Shown here piece after piece: positions 8,532-18,380 of a DNA stretch of 64,000 bases. Under the pieces are notes generated by a model. That model worked only from the letters and a program-made list of their open reading frames with translations. It did no database searches and was not told the DNA's origin. Each line of letters starts with the position of its first letter. Position 1 is the stretch's first letter. Source of the stretch: Streptomyces sp. NBC_01439 (GTDB taxonomy: Bacteria; Actinomycetota; Actinomycetes; Streptomycetales; Streptomycetaceae); contig NZ_CP109487.1 in the NCBI RefSeq assembly GCF_036227605.1, positions 62,001 to 126,000 on the forward strand. Reading direction: 5' to 3'. Made by a program: the position numbers and the translations under genes.

Positions 8532-8671
8532 TGTCAGAGCGGTTCGGGCGTCTGCTGGCCGGTGCCTGGTGCGCGGGCACACAGTACCGGCTGGGTTGGG
8601 CGAGGGCGGTGGAAGTGATGCTGGACATGGTGCTGTGGATCGCTCCAGCTCACGGGCCTGTTGACGGGTAG
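8532..8671 (+). CDS. Possible very small protein
   Basis: A 46-residue frame starting MSERFGRLLAGAWCAGTQYR and continuing with an amphipathic helix. There is no family match and no strong ribosome-binding site. It may be the truncated start of a larger gene. The rest of 8488-8864 holds no gene I can support. Confidence 0.15.
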
Positions 8672-8864
8672 GCGTGAAGGATTGGCGGTTCGTGGACGCC
8701 AGCGGACCAATGAACAGGAAAATCCTTTGGGACATGGGTACGGCTTGCATTCAGTCACGTCATCACATCAGCAGATCAGAGCCCAGGAGCCAGCGGATTC
8801 AGCCCCCACCCACACCATCAGGCGACACCAGAACCGCCCGAAGGCTCACGAACCGCCCTCTCAG

Positions 8865-9962
8865 TGGGCGTTCACGTAGTGCTTTTCCGGTATGCGAGCT
8901 TTGTTCATGCCCCAGTTTGGGAGCCTCTGCCCGGTAGGAGGCGTGCATCCCCACCCGGATCACGAACCCACCTGCCCGTCTCGTTCGCTTCCGTGTCTCG
9001 AAGTCCGTCTGGTTTGAAGACGCCCCAGAATCGCCAGACAGCCAGCGGAACCATACCCTCCGGGCGCAGTCATGCACACGCTGTGCCGTGAGCGAGCGCA
9101 AGCCCTACCCCAGCGACCTGTCCGACGCCCGATGGGCCCTGATCGAGCCTACGCTGACGGCCTGGCGAAATGCCCGGCTCGAACGCCGTCCCACAGGACA
9201 GCCGGCCAAGGTCGAGTTACGGGACGTGTTCAACGCGATCCTCTACATCAACCGCACGGGAATCCCCTGGAAATACCTCCCGCACGACTTCCCCAGCCAC
9301 GGCACCGTCTACGCCTACTACGCAGCCTGGCGCGACGAGGGAATCTTCGCTCAACTCAACTACGACCTCACCGGTCTCGCCCGCGTCAAGGAAGGCCGCA
9401 AGCCCGAGCCGACCGCCTCGGTCATCGACACCCAGAGCGTCAAAACCTCCACCAACGTGCCCCTGACCGGCCAAGGAACCGACGCCGCGAAGAAGATCGT
9501 CGGACGAAAGCGCGGCATCCTCACCGACACAATCGGCCTCATTCTCGCCGTAACCGTCGCCAGCGCCGGCCTCTCCGAGAACGCCATGGGAATACGCCTC
9601 CTCGATCAGGCGAAAGCCGCCTACCCGACCATCGCGAAAAGCTGGGTCGACGCCGGCTTCAAGAACACCGTCATCGAGCACGGCGCCCGCCTCGGAATCG
9701 ACGTCGAAGTCGTCAACCGCAACCCCGAAAAGCGCGGCTTCCACGTGGTGAAAAGACGCTGGGTGGTAGAGCGGAGCATCGGCTGGATCATGATGCACCG
9801 CCGTCTGGCCCGCGACTACGAGACCCTCACCACCAGCTCCGAAGCCATGATCCACATCGCCTCCATCGACAACCTCGCCAAGCGCATAACGGACGAGACC
9901 ACACCAACCTGGCGAGGAACCTACTAGGGCATAAGCGGCAATCCGCCTAGATCAAACGCCCT
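8865..9962 (+). mobile_element. IS5-family insertion sequence (about 1.1 kb)
   Basis: CTCAG lies at 8860-8864 and again at 9963-9967, and the ends immediately inside are short inverted repeats (TGGGCGTT; AACGCCCT). This fits a 5-bp CTNAG-type duplication. The 5' leader before the transposase is long (about 220 bp), so the left boundary is less certain than the right. Confidence 0.6.
9088..9927 (+). CDS. IS5-family transposase
   Basis: 279 aa, apparently intact. The N-terminus SERKPYPSDLSDARWALIEP is the DUF4096-like region common to this IS5 subgroup. The DDE core has TASVIDTQSVKTS, SWVDAGFKNTVIEHGA and RRWVVERSIGWIMMHRRLAR. GTG 9088 is used because the family N-terminal motif begins at once; an ATG in another frame at 9072 belongs to a shadow frame. 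Confidence 0.88.
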   Translation: MSERKPYPSDLSDARWALIEPTLTAWRNARLERRPTGQPAKVELRDVFNAILYINRTGIPWKYLPHDFPSHGTVYAYYAAWRDEGIFAQLNYDLTGLARVKEGRKPEPTASVIDTQSVKTSTNVPLTGQGTDAAKKIVGRKRGILTDTIGLILAVTVASAGLSENAMGIRLLDQAKAAYPTIAKSWVDAGFKNTVIEHGARLGIDVEVVNRNPEKRGFHVVKRRWVVERSIGWIMMHRRLARDYETLTTSSEAMIHIASIDNLAKRITDETTPTWRGTY

Positions 9963-10061
9963 CTCAGACCGCTGCGGCGTGCTCGCCATCATGAACGAAG
10001 ACGCCTTCTGACAGGTGGTGCGGTTCCTTTGGAACTGTAAATCGTTGGGTGTAACTCCCGA

Positions 10062-10338
10062 TCATGGAGGATGCGCCGATGACCAGTGAGAACGTGACCG
10101 AGGCCGAGACCGTCGAGGCGTCTGAGCCGCAGTCGTCGAGGTCTCCTGGGCGAGCGTCGGGATCCGCCCGTTGGCCGAGCCGTACTTCTCGGCGGCCTCG
10201 TCCTTGATCCGCACAAGGTTACGCATGTCGCCGCGCAGTGCTTCGGCGAAATGGGGCAGGTCGTCGGCCGCCTTTCGGACGTTCGCCAAGGCAGTGTCGG
10301 CGTTCTCCCCCAACATCTCCATGACCTGGCCGAACTCC
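10062..10338 (-). pseudogene. Coiled-coil hypothetical protein truncated by IS3
   Basis: From the IS3 edge the minus strand reads VMEMLGENADTALANVRKAA and continues as a charged, probably helical stretch (LRGDMRNLVRIKDEAAEKYG) to a stop at 10062. The N-terminus is missing. A plus-strand frame in the same place (ATG 10078, MTSENVTEAETVEASEPQSS) could be a competing short gene. Function unknown. Confidence 0.35.
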
Positions 10339-10388
10339 TGAACCGTTCCGGGTTCGGTAGGGACTCGATCGTTTGAGAGGATCGAGTC

Positions 10389-10715
10389 ATGGCACGTCCT
10401 TCCCAGTACCCGCTTGAGCTGCGCCGTCGTGCGGTGCGGATGGTCGCCGAGGTGCGGCCCGACTACGACACCGAGTGGGCTGCGATGAAAGCGGTCGCCG
10501 CGAAGCTCGGCATCGGCACGACCGAGACGCTGCGCAAGTGGGTCCGTCAGGACGAGATCGACGCCGGGACCCGGCCGGGGACGACGACGGAGGAGTCGGC
10601 CGAGCTGAAGCGGCTGAAGAAGGAGAACGCCGAGCTGAAGCGGGCGAACGAGATCCTCAAGGCCGCGGCGAGTTTCTTCGCGGCCGAGCTCGACCGGCCA
10701 CACACACGCTCGTAG
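10389..10715 (+). CDS. IS3-family OrfA (DNA-binding)
   Basis: 108 aa. MARPSQYPLELRRRAVRMVA and KLGIGTTETLRKWVRQ form the OrfA helix-turn-helix, followed by a leucine-zipper-like heptad region (ELKRLKKENAELKRANEILK). OrfA recognises the IS ends. Its 3' end overlaps the orfB frame, which is one base behind, as expected for programmed -1 frameshifting that makes OrfAB. Confidence 0.92.
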   Translation: MARPSQYPLELRRRAVRMVAEVRPDYDTEWAAMKAVAAKLGIGTTETLRKWVRQDEIDAGTRPGTTTEESAELKRLKKENAELKRANEILKAAASFFAAELDRPHTRS

Positions 10716-11641
10716 CGTTCATCGACGAGCACCGGGACCGCTTCGGCGGAGTCGAGCCGATCTGCCGTGTTCTGACCGAGCACGACTGCAAGATCGCCCC
10801 GTCCACCTACTACGCCCACCACAAACGCCGGCAGGCACCCTCGGCCCGCACCGTTCGCGACACCGAGCTGAAGACCTTGATCCAGGAGGCATACGACGCC
10901 AACTACCGTGTCTACGGCGCGAGGAAGATCTGGCGGCACCTGAACCGCCAGGGCCAGACCGTGGCCCGCTGCACCGTCGAACGGCTGATGCGCGAGCTCG
11001 GCATCACCGGCGCCGTCCGCGGCAAGAGAGTGATCACCACGATCCCGGACCCCTCCGCGCCCAGGGCGCCGGACCTGGTCGACCGCGACTTCGTCGCGTC
11101 CGCGCCGAACCGCTGCTGGGTCGCCGACTTTACCCACGTCGCCACGTTCTCCGGCGTCGTCTACGTCGCCTTCGTCGTGGACACCTTCTCCCGCCGCATC
11201 GTCGGCTGGTCCGCCTCGACCACGAAGCAGACCCGGCTCGTCCTGGACGCACTGGACATGGGACTGTGGCAACGCGACCGCGACCAACACCCGCCCTTGC
11301 TAGGCGAGTTGGTTCATCACTCGGACGCGGGCTCGCAATATACGTCCTTCACGCTGGCCGAACACTTGGAGAAGGCCGGCATCGCCGCCTCGATCGGATC
11401 GGTCGGCAACGCATACGACAACGCGCTGATGGAGTCCACGATCGGCCTCTTCAAAACCGAGGTGATCAAGCCGCAGCGGCCCTGGCGATCCCTCGCCCAG
11501 GTCGAGCTGGCCACCGCCGAATGGACCGACTGGTACAACCACACCCGGCTCCACGGTGAGATAGGGCACATCCCGCCCGCCGAATACGAAACCAACCACT
11601 ACCTGGCAACCACGAAACCCCAGGTCACACACACCATCTGA
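10694..11641 (+). CDS. IS3-family OrfB (DDE integrase domain)
   Basis: About 315 codons in the -1 frame relative to orfA, probably translated by frameshift near 10670-10715 rather than from its own start. It carries the HTH_21 segment (YRVYGARKIWRHLNRQG) and an rve core with WVADFTHVATF, VHHSDAGSQYTSF and NALMESTIGLFKTE, giving Asp, Asp and Glu. It ends with the usual WYNHTRLHGEIGHIPPAEYE. It appears intact. Confidence 0.92.
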   Translation, partial: PATHTLVAFIDEHRDRFGGVEPICRVLTEHDCKIAPSTYYAHHKRRQAPSARTVRDTELKTLIQEAYDANYRVYGARKIWRHLNRQGQTVARCTVERLMRELGITGAVRGKRVITTIPDPSAPRAPDLVDRDFVASAPNRCWVADFTHVATFSGVVYVAFVVDTFSRRIVGWSASTTKQTRLVLDALDMGLWQRDRDQHPPLLGELVHHSDAGSQYTSFTLAEHLEKAGIAASIGSVGNAYDNALMESTIGLFKTEVIKPQRPWRSLAQVELATAEWTDWYNHTRLHGEIGHIPPAEYETNHYLATTKPQVTHTI

Positions 11642-12648
11642 GATCTCTACCGAACCCGGAACGGTTCAGAGTGTGGTGTGCCCGGATGTCCGGCAGAAAG
11701 CGTTCGCGGAAGCGTCACGCTTCCGAGCAGGGTTCTACGAGTGTCTGACCGCCCGGCGTGACGAAATGTTCGAACTGGCCGACGCGCTGTTGTGCATCGA
11801 CGGGCCGGTCACCTCGCCGGTGGACCTGATGACGGTGCCCGAACACCGGCGTGGGCACGGCGCGTTGTACGAAGATCTCAACCGGGGCCGGATCAACGTC
11901 GAGAGACTGCGGACTCTGCTTGCCGGGCTGCCGTTGTCCCGGTTCGAGGCCGGGCGCCTGGTGCTGGTGGTCAACGTGTCACCGTGGCTGCGCTCGGATG
12001 CGCCCTGCTCGGCAGAACGGCTGTTCTGCCACGTCTACGGCAGGGCGAAGTCCGCCTCCCAGTTCCCCCCGGGCTGGCCGTACTCCTTCGTCCCGGTCCT
12101 CGAACCGGGAGCCACCTCGTGGACGTCGACCCTGGACGTGGTCGGCTCGGGCCGGAAAACGATGCGACCGCCGTGACCGCCGCCCAGCTCCGCGCCGTGG
12201 CCGAGCGGCTCGTCGCGGCCGGCCAGTGGGCGCCCGGCGACCCGGACATCACGATCGTCATGGACGTGGGTTACGACGTCACCTGCCTGGCCTGGGTCCT
12301 GCGGGACCTTCCTGTCGAGCTGGTCGGGCGGATCCGCAGTGACCGGGTGATGCGTCTGCCGAAGCCCTCGCCCAAGGAGTACGCCCTGGCCTATCCCCAG
12401 GGCGGGCGACCGCCTAAGCACGGCAAGGAGTTCCGCTTCGCCAAACCCGAGACCTGGCCCGAGGCAGCGATCACCACCAACTACGGAAAGGCCGAAGCCC
12501 AAGCCTGGGACCGGGTCCACCCGAGGCTGACCCACCGCTCGGCCTGGCTGGAGCACGACGGCGAACTCCCCATCATCGAGGGCACCTTGCTCCGGTTGAA
12601 GGTCGGGCATCTCTCTAACTGATCATTTCAGAATGACGTTCGGAGTCG

Positions 12649-13436
12649 TCACAAGCAGATGATGCTACAAGCGAGTTGGAGGAAGCCGAGGTGGAGATCG
12701 GCGCGTATCTCGTAGCGGATCCGTAGCCGTTTGAACTGGTGGAGCCAGGCAAAGGTTCACTCGACGACCCAGCGGGTCTTCCCCAGGCCGGAGCCGTGAG
12801 CCGTGCCCTTGCGGGCGATCTTGGGGGTGATGCCCCGGGCCCGGATCAGGCGGCGGTACTTGTCGTAGTCGTAGCCCCGGTCGGCGAATAGACGCCTGGG
12901 CCGGTGACGGGGACGGCCGTGAGTCCCGCGGATGTGCGGGATCGCGTCCAGCAGAGGTATCAGCTGCGTGACGTCGTGGCGGTTTCCGCCGGTCAGGGAC
13001 ACTGCGAGGGGTGTTCCGTTCCGGTCGGTGATCAGGTGGTGCTTGCTTCCCGGGCGGGCTCGGTCGACCGGCGAAGGTCCGGTGTGAGCCCCCCTTTGAG
13101 AGCCCGGACGTATAAGCCGTCGATCGCCGCGTCGTCCATGTCCAGCAGCCCCGCCTTGCGCAGCTCGGCCAGCAGAACCTCGTGCAGGCGTGGCCAGACT
13201 CCGGCTTAGGTCCAGTCCCGCAGCCGCCGCCAGGCCGTCACGCCGCTGCGGCCGACACGTCCGGCCGGCACATCGGCCCAGCTCACGCCCTTGCGCAGCA
13301 CGTAGGCGATCCCGCGCAGGGCGGCCCGGTCGTCCACCGGCAGCCGCCCCGGATACCGGCGACGACGCGGCGGACGAGGAGGGAGCAACGGGGCCACGCG
13401 GTCCCACAGGTCATCAGGCACAAGATCATCCGACAC
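12649..13436 (-). pseudogene. IS5-family transposase, inactivated
   Basis: From GTG 13436 the protein reads VSDDLVPDDLWDRVAPLLPP and DVPAGRVGRSGVTAWRRLRD. It then meets a TAA where relatives have Glu (DWT*AGVWP), shifts frame at a six-G run after RALKGG, and meets a TGA after KTRWVVE where Arg is expected. The rest (TFAWLHQFKRLRIRYE) is recognisable to the stop at 12649. Three lesions make it non-functional, so mobility would depend on the right copy. Confidence 0.85.
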
Positions 13437-13593
13437 CTGCAGAACTCTGCCGCCCACCAGCCCGAACGCCAAGCCCTGGGCCAACTTCATGGCTCTGCAC
13501 ACAGTTACAGCATCCACAAAGGCTGTTCCGTTCGGCATAGCCGCAGTGTCCGAAAAGGCTGAGGAGAATCCCTGCGTGGACCAATCCCTGCCC

Positions 13594-13908
13594 TCAGACG
13601 CGACGACGGTTCGGGCGCGAACGCCATCTGCCTGGGCCGCCGTTGGCTGCCGATCTCGGATCTGTTGCCCTCGTTGTTGTGACGTACTGTGCGTAGCGCC
13701 GACGTGCGTCGGTCAGGCTCTCCGCTCCGTTGGGGCCGCCCCAGACCTCGTCAGCGTTCGGGTCGTCCTGGCCATCGTCTTCCCAGCTGCACTCGTCACA
13801 GATCTCGAATTGTCCGCGGGCTTCCAGCGTCAAGAGTTTGCAGCAGGGACAGGCATACGGACCGCAACCGGGCGGGCTGGCTGTGGGCGGTTCTCCGGGT
13901 GGTGTCAC
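13594..13908 (-). CDS. CPCC-type cysteine-rich protein, IS passenger
   Basis: 104 aa from GTG 13908. The segment CGPYACPCCKLLTLEARGQF and then EICDECSWEDDGQDDPNADE is the CPCC domain: CPCC, a second CxxC and an acidic stretch, probably zinc-binding. The C-terminal tail is basic and low in complexity. It lies inside the left IS, between its right end and its transposase and in the same direction. A second CPCC gene is at 45863. Genes of this family are often found near polymorphic-toxin loci. Confidence 0.7.
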   Translation of the reverse strand: MTPPGEPPTASPPGCGPYACPCCKLLTLEARGQFEICDECSWEDDGQDDPNADEVWGGPNGAESLTDARRRYAQYVTTTRATDPRSAANGGPGRWRSRPNRRRV

Positions 13909-14085
13909 GCGTCGAGTGTTGCATGATCTGCGAGGAGGCCCTGGGCTGATCGCTCATTCTGAAACGAACAGTAAGTGATGGATGTTCTTCCGTTTTGTGG
14001 GCAACTATCGGCCACGGTGGCACGACTACCGGCCCGCCCCCCGGGGCGTTGGACGTACCGCGAATCGAGCGCATAGTTTCGAGAC

Positions 14086-15216
14086 ATGGGCGATCTTCCC
14101 AATCGGCGTCTGATCATGCTCGATGTGCTGGCTGCAGTTGGGTTCGCACTGCTCCCGGCGGTGTCGCCGCTGCGGCCGTTCGTCGGCGCCGGGGTGAGCG
14201 ACACCACCTTGTGGCTGCTGTCGGCAGGTGTCGCGCTGCCACTCGTCGTCCGGCGGCTCTGGCCCGTGCCGGTCTTCGCGTTCGTCGTGACGGCGGCGTG
14301 CGCGGGGCTGCCGTTCGGTCTCGCGTCGACCTCGTTCCTCGCCGCAGCGTACGCCCTGTACCTGGTGGCCGTGACGCGGAAACGGCCGACGGGGCGCTCC
14401 GCGGTCCTCATCGGCGGGGTGAGCGCGGCCGGCGCGGCCGCGCTGACGATGACGGGCGCCCAGGACTACCAAGGCGGAACCCCGGCCGTGCAGATGGTGC
14501 TCGGCCTGCTCGTCCTCGGCGCCACCTGGGCGGCGGGCTCGGCCGTCAGGGAGCGGCGGGAGAGCATGCGGCGCGTCATCAAGCAGACGGCCGAACGCGC
14601 GAAGGACGAGGAACGCCTGCGCATCGCCCGCGACCTCCACGACGTCGTCACCCACAGCGTGGGCGTGATCGCGATCAAGGCCGGCATCGCCAACCACGTC
14701 GTCGACACCCACCCGGGGGAGGCGCGGGAAGCCCTGGCGGCGATCGAGGACATCAGCCGCAGGGCGCTGAGCGACATGCGGGCCACCCTCAAGGTGTTGC
14801 GCCGGGACGAGGAGGGCGCCCAGGACCTCCGGCCGGTTCTCGGGCTGTCGGACCTGACCGCGCTGGTCGAGACGGCCGAGGCGGCGGGCGTCCGCGTGGA
14901 CCTGCGGTCCCACTGCCCGGAGGACCCGCCGGAGGGCGTGGAGCTAGCCGCCTTCCGGATCGTCCAGGAGGCGCTGACCAACGTGGTCAAGCATGCCGCG
15001 CCGACCCGCTGCCGGGTGCGACTCGTCGCGGAGCGCGGCGCGCTGACGATCGACGTCGCAGACGACGGGCCCGGATTCGCGGGCCGGCCGGCCGTCCCCG
15101 GCGGCGGACTGGGCCTCGTCGGGATGCGGGAACGGGCCGCCGCGCACGGCGGCACCATCACCGCCAGGCCGCGTGCGGGCGGCGGTTTCAGGGTCACCGC
15201 GACGCTGCCGTACTGA
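14086..15216 (+). CDS. NarL-type sensor histidine kinase
   Basis: 376 aa. The N-terminal third has about five hydrophobic helices (VGFALLPAVSPL, TTLWLLSAGVALPLVV, VFAFVVTAACAGL and others). The HisKA_3 dimerisation helix has the phosphorylated His in RIARDLHDVVTHSVGVIAIK. The ATPase domain has AFRIVQEALTNVVKHA (N box), VADDGPGF and GGGLGLVGMRERAAAHGG. It probably senses a membrane signal and phosphorylates the regulator at 17660, with the ABC exporter between as target. It is the first gene inside the composite. Confidence 0.9.
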   Translation: MGDLPNRRLIMLDVLAAVGFALLPAVSPLRPFVGAGVSDTTLWLLSAGVALPLVVRRLWPVPVFAFVVTAACAGLPFGLASTSFLAAAYALYLVAVTRKRPTGRSAVLIGGVSAAGAAALTMTGAQDYQGGTPAVQMVLGLLVLGATWAAGSAVRERRESMRRVIKQTAERAKDEERLRIARDLHDVVTHSVGVIAIKAGIANHVVDTHPGEAREALAAIEDISRRALSDMRATLKVLRRDEEGAQDLRPVLGLSDLTALVETAEAAGVRVDLRSHCPEDPPEGVELAAFRIVQEALTNVVKHAAPTRCRVRLVAERGALTIDVADDGPGFAGRPAVPGGGLGLVGMRERAAAHGGTITARPRAGGGFRVTATLPY

Positions 15217-15318
15217 GCCGGACTCATCCGCAGGTATGGCTCCGGCCGGCGAAGGACGCCCGGCATCCCCATCCCGGGACCGGTGTGGCCGGCGGGACGC
15301 CCGCACCACACTGAACGT

Positions 15319-16221
15319 GTGATTGACGTCCTGGATTTGAGCAAGCGGTACGCCCAGAACACGGTCGTGGCCAGCCTGAGCTTCACGGTGCGGGCAGGTG
15401 CCGTCACCGGATTCCTGGGCCCCAACGGAGCCGGAAAATCGACCACGATGCGGATGATGGTCGGCCTGACCCGCCCGGACACTGGATCCGTCCGGATCGA
15501 TGGGCGCGCCTACCACGAACTGCGCTACCCGGCCCGGCACGTCGGAGCGCTGCTGGAGACGTCCGTTCCGCACCGCAGCCTCACCGCGGCCCGCCACCTG
15601 AAATGGGTCGCGCAGGCCAACCGGATCGAGCGCCGCCGGGTCGGGGAGGTCCTGGAGATGGTCGGCCTTACGGACGCGGCCCGCAAGCGGACCGGCGCGT
15701 TCTCCCTCGGCATGGGCCAGCGGCTCGGCCTGGCCACGGCGCTGCTCGGCGACCCGTCCGTCCTCGTCCTCGACGAGCCGGTCAACGGCCTCGACGCCGA
15801 GGGCATCCGATGGCTGCGCGAACTGCTGCGCACGATGGCCGCCGAAGGCCGGACCGTCCTCGTCTCCAGCCACCTGATGACCGAGATGTCCATGGTCGCG
15901 GACCACCTGATCGTCATCGACCGCGGGCAGCTCCTCGCGGACACCAGCATGTCGGACTTCATCGACCGGCACGCAACGACGTACGTACGCGTGCGCACAC
16001 CGGACCCCGGGCTGCTGGGCCGGGAACTCGAAGGACGGGGGGCCACGCTGGCGCTCGCGACGGACGGCGCTCTGGAGATCCGCGGCGTGCCCGCGGGCGA
16101 GATCAGCCGGCTGGCCGCGGCCAACGGCGCCCCACTCGACGAGCTGAGCACCCACAAGGGTTCCCTGGAGGAGACCTTCCTCGGACTCGTCGGCAAGGGA
16201 GAGAGGAACACCGGTGTCTGA
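15319..16221 (+). CDS. ABC transporter ATP-binding protein
   Basis: 300 aa from GTG 15319 (VIDVLDLSKRYAQNT); an ATG at 15283 would add 12 residues. Walker A GPNGAGKSTT, signature FSLGMGQRLGLA and Walker B SVLVLDEPVNGLD are followed by the switch His (LVSSHLMTEM) and a DUF4162-like tail. Such subunits power ABC-2 export of drugs, lantibiotics or lipids. It overlaps the permease start by 8 bp, so the two are coupled. Confidence 0.92.
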   Translation: MIDVLDLSKRYAQNTVVASLSFTVRAGAVTGFLGPNGAGKSTTMRMMVGLTRPDTGSVRIDGRAYHELRYPARHVGALLETSVPHRSLTAARHLKWVAQANRIERRRVGEVLEMVGLTDAARKRTGAFSLGMGQRLGLATALLGDPSVLVLDEPVNGLDAEGIRWLRELLRTMAAEGRTVLVSSHLMTEMSMVADHLIVIDRGQLLADTSMSDFIDRHATTYVRVRTPDPGLLGRELEGRGATLALATDGALEIRGVPAGEISRLAAANGAPLDELSTHKGSLEETFLGLVGKGERNTGV

Positions 16222-16966
16222 GCTGGTCGCGGCCGTCCAGGCCGAGTTCACCAAGGTGCGGGGCGTCCGCAGCACCTTCCTCGCGCTGCTGCTCTTCGTC
16301 CCGATCAGCATCCTCGTCGCTGCCCTGGACGGCTGGTCCGCGCGCGGGGCGCTCGACTCAAACAGCCCAATGCTCCGCGAAGGGTTCACCGCCCAGCAGG
16401 CAGGCCTGGACGGCATCCTCTACGGGCAGCTCGCGCTGATCGTGTTCGGGGTGCTCGTCGTCGCTGGTGAGTACGGGTCAGGCATGATGCGGGTCTCGTT
16501 GCTCGCCGTGCCCCGGCGCGGCCGGCTCTTCGCGGCGAAGACCACCGTGGTCGCCGGCGTCGCAGCGGTCGTCGCGATCCCGGTCACCGTCGTCGGGTAC
16601 CTGGTCACCCAGCTCGCCCTGGGACCTTACGGTGCCCCGATCGGCGCGAGCGGCGTCCCCCGCGCCCTGGCCGGCGCGGTGGTCTACCTGACGCTGATGT
16701 GCCTGTTCGCGGCGGGTACGGCCCTGATGGCCCGCAACGCCGTCCTCCCGCTGGCCATCCTGCTCCCCCTCGTGCTCGCCGGGTCCCAGATCCTCTCCGT
16801 CATCGGCGCGACGAAGGACATGGCGCAGTACTTCCCGGACCGGGCCGGCATGGAGATACTCACCGTCAACTCGCCCGACGCGTACACCGGATTCGCGGTG
16901 CTCCTCGCGTGGACGGTCGCGGCCCTGGCCGGCGGCTACCTCCGGCACCGCCGCTGGGACGCCTGA
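16214..16966 (+). CDS. ABC-2-type permease
   Basis: 250 aa from GTG 16214. Six hydrophobic segments are visible (FLALLLFVPISILVAAL; QLALIVFGVLVVAGEY; VAGVAAVVAIPVTVVGYLV; AVVYLTLMCLFAAGTALM; AVLPLAILLPLVLAGSQIL; YTGFAVLLAWTVAALAGGY). The EYGSGMMRVSLLAVPRRGRL loop is typical of bacteriocin or drug exporter permeases (NatB/BcrB-like). It forms the membrane half of the exporter with 15319-16221. Confidence 0.88.
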   Translation: MSELVAAVQAEFTKVRGVRSTFLALLLFVPISILVAALDGWSARGALDSNSPMLREGFTAQQAGLDGILYGQLALIVFGVLVVAGEYGSGMMRVSLLAVPRRGRLFAAKTTVVAGVAAVVAIPVTVVGYLVTQLALGPYGAPIGASGVPRALAGAVVYLTLMCLFAAGTALMARNAVLPLAILLPLVLAGSQILSVIGATKDMAQYFPDRAGMEILTVNSPDAYTGFAVLLAWTVAALAGGYLRHRRWDA

Positions 16967-17019
16967 CGGGACCTGGCTGAGGCACCTGCCTCATGCCCGT
17001 GGGACATCACGCCCCGTAG

Positions 17020-17562
17020 CTTCCCAATCGGTCAACCCGGCCGCTGGGCGAGCGCGCGTTCGCCCACCAGGTGATCGACGAGGGCGCGGACGTGGTGGTC
17101 GGGCACGGCCCGCACTTCCTGCGCGGCGTGGAGCTCTACCGGAACAAGCCGATCTTCGACAGCCTGGGGAACGTTGTCAGCCAGATCGAACTCGCCGACC
17201 GGCTCCCCGCCGAGGACTACGCGAAGTTTGCCGACCGCGGGCAGTTCACCCCGGGGCGGTACTTCGACGAACTCAGCGGCCACGGGCGACGGTTGTTCGC
17301 CCCGCACCGCCCGTACTGGCGCTCGCTCGTACCCGTCCTCATGTTCGGCGACGGCACGCTGGTCGGGGCCCGCCTCCACCCGATCGACCTGGGCTTCGGG
17401 GGCCCGGTCCGGCACCGGGGCCATCCGCGGCTGGCCGACGGGGCCGAGGCCAAGGACATCCTCACCGACTTTGCCCGCCTCTCGGAGCCGTACGGCGGTG
17501 CGGTCTCGGTCGGGGACACGGGTACGGGCGAGCTGCTGATCCCGCCCACGACGACGGGGTGA
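17020..17562 (+). pseudogene. C-terminal fragment of a CapA-family protein
   Basis: The frame opens after a TAG at 17017 and reads GERAFAHQVIDEGADVVVGH, GPHFLRGVELYRNKPIFDS and LGNVVSQIELADRLPAEDY, matching the C-terminal half of CapA/PGA-synthesis metallophosphoesterases (VxGHGPH is the metal-binding histidine motif). The N-terminal half is absent. The recognisable part begins abruptly near 17035, probably a recombination joint between the ABC operon and the regulator gene. A small inverted repeat (TGAGGCACCTGCCTCA) lies at about 16979. Confidence 0.75.
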
Positions 17563-17659
17563 GACAAAGGTCGTTGAAACCACCGCTGCTAAAATATCTG
17601 AACTCCAAGGACCTCAACAGACCTCTGTGGATCGATGAGCGACATGCGAGGAGTTCGGA

Positions 17660-18334
17660 ATGGCCGAAGCGGTCAGGGTGTTGATCGCGGACGATCAGGC
17701 GCTGTTGCGCGGGAGCTTCCGGCTCCTCATCGATTCGACGCCCGGAATGGAGGCGGTCGGCGAGGCGGGCGACGGGGCCGTGGCGGTGGAACTGGCCCGG
17801 GAACTCAGGCCGGACCTCGTGCTGATGGACCTGCGCATGCCCGTCATGGACGGCATCGCGGCCACCCGGCAGATCTGCTCCGACCCGACGCTGGCCGGCG
17901 TACGGGTGCTGGCCCTCACCATGTTCGACATGGACGAGTACGTCTACCCCGCCCTTCAGGCGGGTGCGAGCGGGTTCATGCTGAAGGACGTCTCGCCGAC
18001 CGACCTGATCGCCGGCATTCGCGTCATCGCCACCGGCGAGGGAGTGCTGGCGCCGACGGTCACGCGCCGCGTCATCGCGAATTTCTCCCGCAGCGACGAA
18101 TCAATGCGGCCGGCGCCGCGACTTGTCGGGCTCACCAAGCGTGAACAGGAGGTGCTCGTGCTGATCGCGAATGGATTGTCGAACGCCGAGATCTCGGCAG
18201 ACCTGGTCATCAGCTTGCCGACCGTGAAGACACACGTGAGCAGCCTCCTGGGGAAGCTGCAAGCTCGCGACCGCGCGCAACTCGTGATCATCGCCTATGA
18301 GAGCGGCCTCGCGGAGCGCGGAATGCCCGGCTGA
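17660..18334 (+). CDS. NarL/FixJ-family response regulator
   Basis: 224 aa. The receiver domain has the acidic pair (LIADDQALLRG), the phospho-acceptor Asp in LVLMDLRMPVMDG and Lys in GFMLKDVSP. The C-terminal LuxR helix-turn-helix is LTKREQEVLVLIANGLSNAE and LVISLPTVKTHVSSLLGKLQ. It probably pairs with the HisKA_3 kinase at 14086 and controls the exporter between them. The CapA fragment now separates it from that operon, so it may use its own promoter in 17563-17659. Confidence 0.92.
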   Translation: MAEAVRVLIADDQALLRGSFRLLIDSTPGMEAVGEAGDGAVAVELARELRPDLVLMDLRMPVMDGIAATRQICSDPTLAGVRVLALTMFDMDEYVYPALQAGASGFMLKDVSPTDLIAGIRVIATGEGVLAPTVTRRVIANFSRSDESMRPAPRLVGLTKREQEVLVLIANGLSNAEISADLVISLPTVKTHVSSLLGKLQARDRAQLVIIAYESGLAERGMPG

Positions 18335-18380
18335 TACCCGGCCGATGCCGGCCTGGGCCCGGATGTGGCGGATCCCAGGG

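Larger units (their letters stand above)
10339..11668 (+). mobile_element. IS3-family insertion sequence (1330 bp)
   Basis: Perfect terminal inverted repeats of at least 22 bp, starting TGAACCGTTCCGGGTTCGGT, bound the orfA-orfB pair. The flanking triplets (TCC left, GAG right) do not match, so one flank was probably replaced by a later deletion or recombination. Confidence 0.93.
12619..13971 (-). mobile_element. IS5-family element, left arm of the composite
   Basis: 1353 bp, with ends CTGATCATTTCAGAATGA and (reverse complement of the right end) CTGTTCGTTTCAGAATGA. TAA lies outside each end. It contains a decayed transposase and a CPCC-protein gene between the transposase and the right end. 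Confidence 0.8.
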
